This document shows, one piece after another, positions 46,951 to 55,542 of a stretch of 64,000 bases of DNA (its first letter is position 1; every line of letters starts with the position of its first letter). Source of the stretch: Paenibacillus chibensis (lineage in GTDB: Bacteria > Bacillota > Bacilli > Paenibacillales > Paenibacillaceae); contig NZ_BIMK01000016.1 in NCBI RefSeq assembly GCF_004001045.1, positions 1-64,000 of the forward strand. Reading direction: 5' to 3'. A program made the translations under genes and the position numbers. The notes under the pieces were generated by a model, which did not search any database, had not been told where the DNA came from, and saw only the letters and a program-made list of their open reading frames with translations.

Positions 46951-48573
46951 TTATACGGAGCTTGAAGCGGGTGCCGCCTTATCAGGCTGGCCCTGCTTTT
47001 GGGCATCCGGCATTTTATTCGAGGTCCGCAGCGGGATCTCCCGCAGGAAGAAGGTCAGCACCAGTGCAACCACAACGAGAGCCGCTCCCGACAAAAACAC
47101 GGTCGTTAAAGAGGAACGGAGCGCATCCTTCAGCATGTCGATCATTTGCGTAAGCACGGATTGCACATCCTGAGGCATCGTTTCCTGCAGCTTATGAAGC
47201 TTCGGCTGATCCAGCAGCATTTCCGGATTCTGGAACGGTGCCAGCTGCTTGGCAAGCTCGGGATCAAGCTTCTGGAGATTCACGCCTTTCCCCGAAGTCA
47301 TCGCGTCCTTCATGTGGCTGGTGAGGCTTGACGTCATAATGGTACCCATGACCGCAATACCGATCGTACCACCTAAGTTCCGGAATAGCTGCGAGGAAGC
47401 CGTGGCAACGCCAAGCTGATCCGGTTTGACCGCATTTTGCACGGTGAGCGAGAATACCGGCATGCCGATACCAAGACCCAGGCCGAATACGATCATAGCC
47501 ACAACGGCCAACCATACGCTGTTCATGAATGCCATAATCAGCATGCCGGCGATCATAATCGGGATGCCCGCAAGCGCGAATCGCTTATATTTTCCCGTTT
47601 TGGTAATCATTCTGCCGATAATGGTACTTACGATGACCATGGAAATGGACATTGGCATCGTGACATAACCGGAGTATGTCGGTGAAATCCCTTCAACGCC
47701 CTGCACGAAGAACGGCAGATAGATAAGAGCTCCCATCATTCCCGCGTTCATAATAAAGCCGATCACGTTCGAAATGGTGACGATATCGTTGCGGAACAGC
47801 GACAATGGAAGTACGGGACTCTTGACCACTCTTTCTACGAGAATGAACATGATCAAGAAGACGATCGCCACGCCGAACAGGCCTAGAATTTGCCATGATC
47901 CCCAGTCATATTTGGTGCCGGCCCAAGAGAATCCAAGCAAAAGAGGCACAATCGTCAGCGTTAGGAATAACGAGCCGAAATAGTCGATTTTCTCCGACTT
48001 TTTGCGAGGAACTTTTGGAAACAGCATCATAATCATCACGAATGCAACCACGCCGAGCGGGAGGAAAATCCAGAACAGCCATTTCCACTGCAGGTTATCG
48101 ACCAGCCAGCCGCCCAGCGTCGGCCCGAGTACGCTGGAGAAACCGAAGACGGCCATCATGATGCCGGTCCACTTCCCTCTTTCACGCGGGGAGAACAGGT
48201 CGCCGACAGCGGTAAAAGCAGACGCCATAATAATCCCCGCACCGATCCCCTGAATCCCCCGGTACGTAATCAGCTGAAAAATATCTTTGGAAAAACCGCT
48301 TAAAAATGCACCGATGATAAAAAATACGATACCCGCCAAAATGAATGGCTTGCGTCCGTATATATCCGACAGCTTACCAACGAGAACCGTTGCAATCGTG
48401 GACGTCAGCATGTAAATCGTAATGACCCACGTGTAGTAATCCATACCGCCCAGAATCGCGATGATTCGCGGCATGGCCGTACTGACGATCGTCTGATTGA
48501 TGGCCGAAAAAAACATGGCCGCGATAATGGCAATCATAATCGTCACTTTTCTCTTTTGGGATAAATCCTCCAA
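46951..48573 (-). CDS. DHA2-family (EmrB/QacA) multidrug efflux transporter
   Basis: Major facilitator superfamily drug-proton antiporter with 14 predicted helices, 540 residues. It shows motif A as GKLSDIYGRKPFILAG, motif C as GFSSVLGPTLGGWLVD and a cytoplasmic insertion before the last helix. The start is TTG with AAGGAGTGG upstream. It follows a MarR regulator on the same strand by 104 bases, an arrangement typical of regulator-controlled drug pumps. Substrates are not predictable. Confidence 0.92.
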   Translation of the reverse strand: MEDLSQKRKVTIMIAIIAAMFFSAINQTIVSTAMPRIIAILGGMDYYTWVITIYMLTSTIATVLVGKLSDIYGRKPFILAGIVFFIIGAFLSGFSKDIFQLITYRGIQGIGAGIIMASAFTAVGDLFSPRERGKWTGIMMAVFGFSSVLGPTLGGWLVDNLQWKWLFWIFLPLGVVAFVMIMMLFPKVPRKKSEKIDYFGSLFLTLTIVPLLLGFSWAGTKYDWGSWQILGLFGVAIVFLIMFILVERVVKSPVLPLSLFRNDIVTISNVIGFIMNAGMMGALIYLPFFVQGVEGISPTYSGYVTMPMSISMVIVSTIIGRMITKTGKYKRFALAGIPIMIAGMLIMAFMNSVWLAVVAMIVFGLGLGIGMPVFSLTVQNAVKPDQLGVATASSQLFRNLGGTIGIAVMGTIMTSSLTSHMKDAMTSGKGVNLQKLDPELAKQLAPFQNPEMLLDQPKLHKLQETMPQDVQSVLTQMIDMLKDALRSSLTTVFLSGAALVVVALVLTFFLREIPLRTSNKMPDAQKQGQPDKAAPASSSV

Positions 48574-48677
48574 ATGTACTCCACTCCTTGTATACCTGAA
48601 TGGTCTGCCTTTTCTGGATGGCTTTATGTATTCTCTAAGCTGAATGCCCGCTGCTTCGGCAGCAGCAAGCGATACTT

Positions 48678-49100
48678 TTAGTCCTGCTTAAGTCTAACCA
48701 TTTTTTCGCACAGCTCGGTGACGATTCGCACCTCGTCAGGTTCAAGACGAGATAGATGTTCCCTTAGGCACTCATCCCTCTTCCGGATGGCTTGGGCCAG
48801 AACCCGCTCACCTTGTGGTGTAACCTCCACCAAAATCACTCTTCGGTCTGCAGGATCATTGGAACGCGCAACATAACCGGCCTTTTCCAGGCGATCGACC
48901 ATCACCGTAACGGCGCTCGGTTTCACTTCAAGCCTTTCTGCGACCTGCGTCAGATTGCATTTTTGCTCTGCATGGATGTAATGCAGCATAAACAGCTGCG
49001 GTCCCGTCAAATAATCCTGCATTTCCTTGCAGATTTCCGTTTCCAGACTCCGCCAGAATGATTTCACGGCAGCATACAACCGGTTGGCAAGCACATCCAT
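48678..49100 (-). CDS. MarR-family transcriptional regulator
   Basis: Winged-helix regulator of 140 residues. The core QVAERLEVKPSAVTVMVDRLEKAGYVARSNDPADRRVI is present, with recognition helix and wing. The start is ATG 49100, six bases after a GGGGG run; an ATG two codons upstream is adjacent to that run. It lies upstream of, and on the same strand as, the DHA2 efflux gene and probably represses it, releasing on binding a phenolic or cationic drug as other MarR proteins do; the ligand is inference. Confidence 0.92.
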   Translation of the reverse strand: MDVLANRLYAAVKSFWRSLETEICKEMQDYLTGPQLFMLHYIHAEQKCNLTQVAERLEVKPSAVTVMVDRLEKAGYVARSNDPADRRVILVEVTPQGERVLAQAIRKRDECLREHLSRLEPDEVRIVTELCEKMVRLKQD

Positions 49101-49225
49101 TCCCATCCCCCTTTCCTGTCCAAATTACTAAGGTATACTATTATTTCAATGGTTTAAATATTAAAATCTTTAAGGGCTTATGTCAACCCTGTTATATGTA
49201 AATTTTTTCTTTACATGTTAATGAT

Positions 49226-50014
49226 TTATCCGATGATCCAGCCGATCCAATACGCGCAAGGCATGAGCAGCAGCTGGGCCAGCAAGGTTCCCGCCATCCG
49301 GGAGACCATCATGAGTCCGAATACGCGGTTCATCCCCGTCAGGCTCGCCTCTCCACGCAATGCTTTATCCGAAAGCAGGGCAATCCGTGGATCGATGAGC
49401 ATCGTCAGCAGGATGGTCGCCAGTCCATTGATCAGGCCGGAAGAGGCGGTGGCCGTCAAACGGAACGCCGGCCATAAATAAGCGGCATAAAGAGAGGAAA
49501 GGACGCCGACCGTGTAGATTGCCGTTACCGCCATGTTTAGTGCCATTAGCCTTTTCGGCAAAGGTCCGTCGAATAATGCACGAAGCATCCGGAAGCTGGG
49601 CTTCTTGACATATGTCGCCCCATTCTTCCATTTGGATAGCGACATCAGGCTTTTCGCCATTTTTGGTATCGACCCGGCCGCCTCCAAATGAACCACCATT
49701 CTGGAGCATAATCTGACAACGCTGGGAAACAGCAGCATGCCCAGAAGCGTTCCGACCGTGGCCGCCGCGATAATGCCGTGCAGCTTCGGCTCCAAATGAA
49801 AAGCTGCCGATTGCAGCGCTTTGTCGACCATATTGCCAACCATTGGGCTTTGGGCTAGGTTCGATGTCCGCGAAACGAGTACCAATAAGCCTGAAAGCGA
49901 CAGTGCGAGCGTAATTCTGCGGCTGCGCAGTCCCCCTAAACGCAGCGCATACGAAAGGCTGTCCACCGTATGAATCACAATCGTAAACATCAGAATCATG
50001 AGTAGTTGAATCAT
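49226..50014 (-). CDS. amj: Amj-family lipid II flippase
   Basis: Integral membrane protein of 262 residues with about six to seven helices, of the Amj (YdaH) family, an alternate flippase for lipid-linked peptidoglycan precursors that backs up MurJ in B. subtilis. The match rests on the N-terminus HTVDSLSYALRLGGLRSRR, ALSLSGLLVLVSRTSNLAQ and the C-terminal MMVSRMAGTLLAQLLLMP. The ATG has AAGGAG ten bases upstream. It stands alone, divergent from ydaT. No sigma-M-type promoter was identified with confidence. Confidence 0.88.
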   Translation of the reverse strand: MIQLLMILMFTIVIHTVDSLSYALRLGGLRSRRITLALSLSGLLVLVSRTSNLAQSPMVGNMVDKALQSAAFHLEPKLHGIIAAATVGTLLGMLLFPSVVRLCSRMVVHLEAAGSIPKMAKSLMSLSKWKNGATYVKKPSFRMLRALFDGPLPKRLMALNMAVTAIYTVGVLSSLYAAYLWPAFRLTATASSGLINGLATILLTMLIDPRIALLSDKALRGEASLTGMNRVFGLMMVSRMAGTLLAQLLLMPCAYWIGWIIG

Positions 50015-50142
50015 CCGTCAAAGACTCCTTTATTCATTGAGTATTTTTCCATTATAAACCATACCATACAAATTTCTACCGTTTGATTCCTCCTGCCTAG
50101 GGTAATATACGGTTAACGAAAGTCTAACGGGAGGGATACAAT

Positions 50143-50619
50143 ATGCCTTGGAATAAAAATGATTACCCTGTTTCCATGAAAAATCTGAGTGCCAGAGTCC
50201 GGAATAAGGCAGTCGACATCGCCAATGCGCTGTTGGACGAAGGCTATGAGGAAGGCCGAGCAATCGCGATCGCCACCGCCCAGGCAGAAAAGTGGGATCA
50301 AGATCATCCGCAAGACAAGCACGCGGATCATTCGCATGCCAAAAGCGATTCGCATCAACCGGAGCATTCTCGCTCCCATAGCCATCCATCCAAGAATCGC
50401 GACTCCGAATCCTCCGCCGGATCCAGCCATGCCAATATGCATGTGGTTGCCGCAGAGGATGGATGGGCGCTCAAGAAGGAAGGCCGGGACAAGCCATTGT
50501 CCACGTTCGACACCAAGAAGGAAGCGGTCGCGGAAGCCAAGAAGCAAGCATCCAAATCCGGCGTCAACACGATTATTCATGGTGAGGACGGACGGATTCA
50601 GACCAATATGAGCTCTTAA
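50143..50619 (+). CDS. ydaT: YdaT-like stress protein (DUF2188)
   Basis: 158-residue soluble protein resembling B. subtilis YdaT. The N-terminal part is MPWNKNDYPVSMKNLSARVR then AVDIANALLDEGYEEGRAIA. A low-complexity His/Ser-rich linker (about 55-100) follows, and then a C-terminal DUF2188-type domain (about 105-155: HVVAAEDGWALKKEGRDKPL, DTKKEAVAEAKKQA). DUF2188 proteins are often in general-stress regulons; the function is unknown. The ATG has GGGAGGG upstream. Confidence 0.83.
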   Translation: MPWNKNDYPVSMKNLSARVRNKAVDIANALLDEGYEEGRAIAIATAQAEKWDQDHPQDKHADHSHAKSDSHQPEHSRSHSHPSKNRDSESSAGSSHANMHVVAAEDGWALKKEGRDKPLSTFDTKKEAVAEAKKQASKSGVNTIIHGEDGRIQTNMSS

Positions 50620-50645
50620 GCCCGCACGCGCTTAGGACGACAAAA

Positions 50646-50677
50646 AACCGCCTGATTCCAATAAGAATCAGGCGGTT
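50646..50677 (-). terminator. Terminator between ydaT and the YitT-like gene
   Basis: AACCGCCTGATTC / GAATCAGGCGGTT, a perfect 13-bp stem; six T follow on the minus strand. It lies six bases past the stop at 50683 and may also serve ydaT. Confidence 0.92.
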
Positions 50678-50682
50678 ATCCG

Positions 50683-51375
50683 TTAATGAGCACTCCGCAC
50701 CGCATGAACGGGTTTGGAGGCGGCTTTCTGTGATGTAGCCGGTTCGGGGATCGCAGTAACATTCGCTTTTCCCTTCCGGAATGTCAATGTAAAGGTAATG
50801 GTCTGCCCGGCGATGCCAACCGCCAAAATCGTAAACAAGGTTTCCTTCAGCGGCAAATAGAACAGGGACAGCAGCAGTACGACGGCATCCATCAAAATAA
50901 ACACGGTGCCTACCTTCAGTCCGCTCCAGCGGCTAATGAGCAGCGACATAATATCATCTCCGCCGGTGGCTCCCCCAAATCGGAGAACCAGTCCTGTGGC
51001 AAACCCTGTGACCAGTCCGGACAACAGCGCAGCCAGCAGCAGATTGTTGTGCAGGTCGATGACCAGCACGGAGTAGCGTTCAAGCAATTCGTAAAAGATA
51101 GAAAACGAAAACGTTGCAAGCAGTGTGTTCATCACGAATGTACGGCCTTTCAAAAACATGGCGATCAGGATGACCGGTATGTCCAGTACGAGCATACTCA
51201 GCGCAGGATTCACGCCCAGCACGTACTTGCCGAGCAGCGACAGGCCTACGAACCCGCCCTCCGATAAATGATTTTGAAAATTGATGTGATAATACGCAAA
51301 TGCCAGCAAAAAAGTTCCAAACAGCATAATTACGATCGGTGCAAGCTTAGAAATTAAATGGTCTTTCTTCCTCAT
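50683..51375 (-). CDS. YitT-like (DUF161) membrane protein
   Basis: Integral membrane protein of 230 residues with about five helices, of the YitT/YczE-like family of unknown function. The recognisable features are an NHLSEGGFVGLSLLGKYVLG segment, a glycine-rich GGATGGDDIMSLLISRWSG loop, and a hydrophilic Pro/Ala-rich C-terminal tail (about 200-230). It lacks the C-terminal DUF2179 domain of full-length YitT proteins. The ATG has GAGAGGGA upstream. A long untranslated leader with secondary structure precedes it. Confidence 0.78.
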   Translation of the reverse strand: MRKKDHLISKLAPIVIMLFGTFLLAFAYYHINFQNHLSEGGFVGLSLLGKYVLGVNPALSMLVLDIPVILIAMFLKGRTFVMNTLLATFSFSIFYELLERYSVLVIDLHNNLLLAALLSGLVTGFATGLVLRFGGATGGDDIMSLLISRWSGLKVGTVFILMDAVVLLLSLFYLPLKETLFTILAVGIAGQTITFTLTFRKGKANVTAIPEPATSQKAASKPVHAVRSAH

Positions 51376-51414
51376 ACAGGTTCCCTCTCATCGAAGTAGG
51401 TTAGTCAAGGATGT

Positions 51415-51494
51415 GACAAACCACCGCGAAAAGGCAGAAACCTGCAGGACCGTGTCCTTCGCATCTTGAGCTTCCTTCTTTCGCAGAGTTTGTC
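51415..51494. other. Unassigned structured leader in the 523-base gap
   Basis: GACAAAC (51415-51421) and GCGAAA (51426-51431) pair with TTTCGC (51479-51484) and GTTTGTC (51488-51494), giving a composite stem. The 10-base direct repeat ATCGTCCTTT at 51496-51505 and 51571-51580 adds structure, as does a GTTCC-TTCG-GGGAC hairpin near 51594. It sits upstream of the YitT-like gene (minus) but could equally be read on the plus strand. It matches no riboswitch I know. The rest of the gap to 51898 holds the hmp promoter. Confidence 0.45.
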
Positions 51495-51811
51495 TATCGT
51501 CCTTTAAGTGTCTAGGTGACTGTACTCTACGAAAGGGAGCTAAGTGTAAGAGAGATCATAACGTTTCCAAATCGTCCTTTGGGGATTGTTCCTTCGGGGA
51601 CACATGGTATCCTGATCCTTTCTTTTTTTGAATAGTTTCTTCTTATATTATAACACATTCCCGGCAGGTGCTAAACAGCTGGCTTACAGGAAATAACGGT
51701 GCATACGATGATTTTCCGGAAAAAACTCATGAAATGGCTGCAAAACATCATGTATGTTGTGAATCCCGTCATTGCATCCTTGTTTTGCGTTCACATATTG
51801 TCTAACTTTAA

Positions 51812-51854
51812 TGTGACGGGAATCACAATTACTCCTTTGCTCATTTTCTATACT
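51812..51854 (+). promoter_or_regulatory. hmp promoter with FNR-type site
   Basis: A perfect TGTGACGGGAATCACA (51812-51827) is centred 29.5 bp upstream of -10 TATACT (51849-51854), class II geometry. The start codon at 51899 leaves a leader of about 38 bases. No NsrR box was recognised. Confidence 0.82.
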
Positions 51855-51898
51855 GAAATAGAAAACAACGAATCATACCAAGGGAAAGAGGAAATCGT

Positions 51899-53098
51899 AT
51901 GCTTACACAAGAAACCATTGACATCATTAAATCGACAGTTCCTGTCCTTGAAGTTCACGGAAAAGAAATTACAACCGCGTTTTACCACATGCTGTTCGAG
52001 AACCATCCCGAACTGCTGAACATATTCAACCACGCCAACCAGCGCGAAGGCAAACAGCCGCAGGCGCTCGCGAACGCCGTATATGCCGCCGCTGCTCATA
52101 TCGACCATTTGGAGGATATTATTCCGGTCGTCAAGCAGATCGGACAAAAGCACCGCGCGCTCAACATCCTGCCCGAGCATTATCCGATCGTCGGGGAAAA
52201 TCTGCTCGCCGCGATCAAGCAGGTCCTTGGCGATGCAGCTACGCCGGAAATTATCGAAGCCTGGGGCAAGGCTTACGGCGTCATCGCGGATGCCTTTATC
52301 GGCGTCGAAGCCGAGATGTACCGCGAAGCGGAGAACGCTCCGGGCGGCTGGCGCGGCTTCCGTCCGTTCGTAGTGGAGCGCAAAGTACGCGAAAGCAGCG
52401 TCATTACTTCCTTCTATTTGAAGCCGCAGGATGGAGGCTCCATTTCCGGCTATTTGCCGGGTCAATATATTACGGTTAAAGTAAAGCCGGAAAACGAGGA
52501 GTATACCCATATCCGTCATTACAGCTTGTCCGCTGCTCCCGGCCAGGACAGCTACCGGATCTCTGTCAAACGCGAGGATGCCGCGGACGGCAAGCCGGCG
52601 GGCACCGTATCCACGTACCTTCATGACCGCATCATGGAAGGAGACGTCCTTGAGATCAGCGCGCCGGCCGGTTCCTTTACCCTGGATATGACTAAAGATA
52701 TTCCGCTTGTACTGATCAGCGGCGGCGTCGGTCTGACACCAATGGTCAGCATGCTGGAAACCGTACTGAAGGAGCAGCCTCAGCGCAGCGTCACCTTTGT
52801 CCATGCTGCGATTAACGAAGACTTCCATGCGATGCGCGAGCACGTGAGCGAGTTGGATACGGCGAACAGTCAGATGAAATCGTACCTCTGCTACGAAAAA
52901 CCGCTTCATTCCGGTGCCTGTCATAAAATCGGGTACATCGACCTTCCTTGGCTTCAGGAAATCACCGATAAGGAGTCGGACTTTTACTTCTGCGGCCCCG
53001 TACCGTTCATGCGTGCGGTGAATCAGGCGCTTCAGACCTGGGGCGTACCTGCCGAACGAATCCACTATGAGTTTTTCGGACCTGCGGACAGCTTGTAA
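51899..53098 (+). CDS. hmp: Flavohaemoglobin, nitric oxide dioxygenase
   Basis: Detoxifies NO to nitrate using O2 and NAD(P)H. It has 399 residues: a globin domain (about 1-140) with the proximal haem His in IGQKHRALNILPEHY, an FAD domain (about 150-255) with RHYSLSAAPG, and an NAD domain (about 260-399) with ISGGVGLTPMVSML and YFCGPVPFM. The ATG at 51899 has AGAGGAAA upstream. An FNR-type class II promoter precedes it, linking it to the nirBD, pfl and adhE group; nitrite reduction can generate NO. It is transcribed alone with its own terminator. Confidence 0.97.
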   Translation: MLTQETIDIIKSTVPVLEVHGKEITTAFYHMLFENHPELLNIFNHANQREGKQPQALANAVYAAAAHIDHLEDIIPVVKQIGQKHRALNILPEHYPIVGENLLAAIKQVLGDAATPEIIEAWGKAYGVIADAFIGVEAEMYREAENAPGGWRGFRPFVVERKVRESSVITSFYLKPQDGGSISGYLPGQYITVKVKPENEEYTHIRHYSLSAAPGQDSYRISVKREDAADGKPAGTVSTYLHDRIMEGDVLEISAPAGSFTLDMTKDIPLVLISGGVGLTPMVSMLETVLKEQPQRSVTFVHAAINEDFHAMREHVSELDTANSQMKSYLCYEKPLHSGACHKIGYIDLPWLQEITDKESDFYFCGPVPFMRAVNQALQTWGVPAERIHYEFFGPADSL

Positions 53099-53129
53099 GT
53101 CCTAGCGGTCGAGAGCCTCAAACGCGTCT

Positions 53130-53170
53130 AAGGGATATCCGTCCAGTTAATGGACAGATATCCCTTTTTT
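53130..53170 (+). terminator. Terminator of hmp
   Basis: AAGGGATATC c GTCCA gttaa TGGAC a GATATCCCTT followed by TTTT, 32 bases after the hmp stop. Confidence 0.93.
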
Positions 53171-53181
53171 GCTGTTCAATC

Positions 53182-53586
53182 CTATCGTCCAGTCGTCCCT
53201 GGCTTCCCCCACCGCAAAAATATCGCAAGCTTGCAGCAGGCCGTTTCATTCCCCTCGACCTTCGGGTCGATCGAGATCCCGATGCCGTCGGGGGAATATT
53301 CGGAACGGATCACCGAATCGCTGCTGATCGACTTCATTAACCGGTCAACCTCCTGCTTATTGCCTGCCTGCGCCGCTGTCATGACCTGAACGGCAAACGA
53401 ATGCTCCGATAACTTGCCGAGAACCCGATAGCCCTCTTCCATTAACTTGTAATAGTTTTGTATCGATTGGTTTAAGATGTCGGTTTTGACCTGGGGATAT
53501 TCGCGGATCCATGGGGGAGCTTCGTAGTAATAATAAGGGTAAGGACTCGCAGAGGGATGCCATCCATAGTATGGGGGGTAACTCAT
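53182..53586 (-). CDS. Small Tyr/Pro-rich protein of unknown function
   Basis: 134 residues, not recognised. The N-terminus is unusual: MSYPPYYGWH followed by SASPYPYYYYEAPPW, a Tyr/Pro-rich stretch like those of spore-coat or surface proteins. A helical region follows (ILNQSIQNYYKLMEEGYRVL), then a C-terminal beta-like segment with adjacent cysteines (ETACCKLAIFLRWG). No signal peptide. The ATG has GAAAGGAG upstream. A role in the spore coat is speculation from composition alone. The 195-base gap to the next gene holds nothing recognised. Confidence 0.65.
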   Translation of the reverse strand: MSYPPYYGWHPSASPYPYYYYEAPPWIREYPQVKTDILNQSIQNYYKLMEEGYRVLGKLSEHSFAVQVMTAAQAGNKQEVDRLMKSISSDSVIRSEYSPDGIGISIDPKVEGNETACCKLAIFLRWGKPGTTGR

Positions 53587-53781
53587 TCGAGTTATCTCCT
53601 TTCTTGAAGTACGGATATCTCATTGTATGTATGCCCATAGGGTATGGTGAAATACCCAGACGCCCCTGCCTGTTTCCATTGAAACGCAAAAGGCGGCTTG
53701 CCTTCGTCTGAAGACCACCGCCCTGCATGTCCTGATATTCGTTTTGCGTTTGCGCAAACATAGCCCGGAGGCCGCGCATCG

Positions 53782-54168
53782 TTATTCTATAGCAACAGGC
53801 TCGCCTGCCCGCTGTTCCTTCCAAATGACGTTTTCTCCGTAAGCCTTGCCCCAGTCGTACATCGCCCGGAGCACCGGCATCAGGGACTGGCCGTATTCCG
53901 TCAGCGTGTATTCCACTCTCGGCGGAACTTCGGGATACACTTTCCTGGAGATCAGCTGGTCTTCTTCCAGTTCCCGCAGCTGATTGGTCAGCATTTTCTG
54001 GGTAATGTGCGGAATCAGCTTTTTCAGCTCTCCGAATCGTTTCGTGCCGTCCAAGCCAAGATGCCACAATATGATCAGCTTCCATTTACCGCCGATGACG
54101 GCAAGCGTCAGTTCCTTCTCGCAATTGATTTCCTTTAGGTTGATGCGGTCTTTAATTTCTGTCGCCAT
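53782..54168 (-). CDS. hxlR: HxlR, formaldehyde-responsive activator of hxlAB
   Basis: Winged-helix regulator of 128 residues, strongly like B. subtilis HxlR (120): [50 protein letters not shown], and the wing [17 protein letters not shown]. In B. subtilis HxlR activates the ribulose monophosphate pathway genes on formaldehyde exposure, through the conserved Cys near the N-terminus; Cys is present here too. The ATG at 54168 has GGAGGTGG close upstream; the frame is open 16 codons further without homology. It follows hxlB in the same orientation, whereas B. subtilis has hxlR divergent from hxlAB. Confidence 0.92.
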   Translation of the reverse strand: MATEIKDRINLKEINCEKELTLAVIGGKWKLIILWHLGLDGTKRFGELKKLIPHITQKMLTNQLRELEEDQLISRKVYPEVPPRVEYTLTEYGQSLMPVLRAMYDWGKAYGENVIWKEQRAGEPVAIE

Positions 54169-54215
54169 GATGCCACCTCCCTCATCCATACTACATTCCC
54201 CTGAAATCCAATGCA

Positions 54216-54246
54216 ATATCCCCCACTCTTAGCGAGTGAGGGATAT
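54216..54246 (-). terminator. Hairpin between hxlB and hxlR
   Basis: ATATCCCtCACTC gctaa GAGTGgGGGATAT on the minus strand, 22 bases after the hxlB stop and without a T-run. It may attenuate rather than terminate, leaving some read-through to hxlR. Confidence 0.5.
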
Positions 54247-54268
54247 GCAACGAACGGTGTACGGCTGA

Positions 54269-54826
54269 TTATTCCAGGTTTGCATGGTTGCCGAACATTT
54301 GCCCCGAGTCCTGATCCGTCTGCTCCATCAGCTTCAGGATGACGGCATCGTATAAAATGAGGAGCGTCTGCTCAAACAAGGACCCCATAGGCTGGATCGT
54401 TACAGCTTGGTCCTGCGTCTGATCCTTGGTCGCTGCGGGCACTTCAACCCCAAAATCAGACAAGCCTGCCAGCGAAGATTCCGGGCGGATGAACACCGCA
54501 CCGACGAGCGCTCCAAGCTGCTTCGCTTTGCGGGCCATAGCCACCAGGCTTTGCGTTTCGCCGGACCCGGAACCGACGATCAACAGATCGTCAGGACCAA
54601 TCCCGGGCGTGATCGTTTCACCGATGACATAGGCGTCGATGCCCATGTGCATCAGGCGCATGGCAAACGCCTTGCCCATCAAACCCGATCGCCCGGCGCC
54701 GGCCACGAACACCTTGCGCGCATTCCGGATCCGATCCGCAAACTCTTGGGCTTTCTCTTCCGAAATTAGGGCGACGGAACGCTGCAGCTCCTTTACGATC
54801 TCGGCCGCGTATTGTACCGTATTCAT
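54269..54826 (-). CDS. hxlB: 6-phospho-3-hexuloisomerase
   Basis: Converts D-arabino-3-hexulose 6-phosphate to fructose 6-phosphate in the ribulose monophosphate pathway. It has 185 residues, the same as B. subtilis HxlB, with an SIS domain: FVAGAGRSGLMGKAFAMRLMHMG, GIGPDDLLIVGSGSGET and a C-terminal LFEQTLLILYDAVILKLME. The start at ATG 54826 is chosen for matching length; a GTG two codons earlier also exists. It begins eight bases after the hxlA stop. Confidence 0.95.
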   Translation of the reverse strand: MNTVQYAAEIVKELQRSVALISEEKAQEFADRIRNARKVFVAGAGRSGLMGKAFAMRLMHMGIDAYVIGETITPGIGPDDLLIVGSGSGETQSLVAMARKAKQLGALVGAVFIRPESSLAGLSDFGVEVPAATKDQTQDQAVTIQPMGSLFEQTLLILYDAVILKLMEQTDQDSGQMFGNHANLE

Positions 54827-54833
54827 CGGCACC

Positions 54834-55466
54834 TTACGCCCGGCTGACCAGCTGCTTCATTTCCGACGCAGTGGCCCGTTTGTCCGCCTGGCCGGTGATT
54901 CCCCCGCCAACGATCACCAGATCGGGGCCGGCTTCGATCACTTGACGCAGCGTGTCAAGCTTAATGCCGCCGGCAATGGCCGTTTTGGCCTGCTTCACTA
55001 CCCGCTTCAAAACGAGCAGATCCTCGAAGGAGCTGATCCCTGCCGCCTGATGGTCGTAACCGGAATGCACGCAAATATAGTCCACGCCCATGCGGTCGAT
55101 TTCCTGTGCTCTTTCCTCGATGTTTTTCACGTTGATCATATCGACCATGACCTGCGTGTTTTGTTTTTTGGCTTCCTCCACCGCGCCCAGGATCGTGGTA
55201 TCGTCCGAGACGCCGAGTACGGTAATAATGCTGGCTCCGGCTTCCGAAGCTTTCATGACTTCATACCCACCGGCATCCATAATCTTCAAATCCGCCAGTA
55301 CACGCAGGGATGGAAATGCTTCCTTCAGCTCTTTGACAGCTCTGAGTCCCTCGTTAATGACGACCGGCGTACCTATTTCAACGATATCTATATATTCGGC
55401 GACTTCGCCTACGATTTCCTTCGCTCCCGGAATATCCACCAAATCTAGCGCCAATTGAAGTTCCAT
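54834..55466 (-). CDS. hxlA: 3-hexulose-6-phosphate synthase
   Basis: Condenses formaldehyde with ribulose 5-phosphate, the fixation and detoxification step. It has 210 residues of the OMPDC-fold family: LQLALDLVDIPGAKE, the catalytic motif ADLKIMDAGGYE, VCVHSGYDHQAAG and GGGITGQADK. The ATG at 55466 has AAGGAGAGAG eight bases upstream. It is first in the hxlA-hxlB-hxlR series. The upstream region holds a 9-bp direct repeat that may be the HxlR site. Confidence 0.95.
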   Translation of the reverse strand: MELQLALDLVDIPGAKEIVGEVAEYIDIVEIGTPVVINEGLRAVKELKEAFPSLRVLADLKIMDAGGYEVMKASEAGASIITVLGVSDDTTILGAVEEAKKQNTQVMVDMINVKNIEERAQEIDRMGVDYICVHSGYDHQAAGISSFEDLLVLKRVVKQAKTAIAGGIKLDTLRQVIEAGPDLVIVGGGITGQADKRATASEMKQLVSRA

Positions 55467-55542
55467 ATCGTAATCTCTCTCCTTTTGCATCGTTTATTGG
55501 CGTGGCCTTGACCACAGCATCATTTTAAATACAAACGGTTTT

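Noticed and set aside
51411..51426. TGTGACAAACCACCGC as another FNR site
   Set aside because: Only one half-site matches; the second half has no TCACA-like sequence.
51848..53065. A 405-codon open frame opposite hmp
   Set aside because: Antisense shadow of the flavohaemoglobin gene; no ribosome site.
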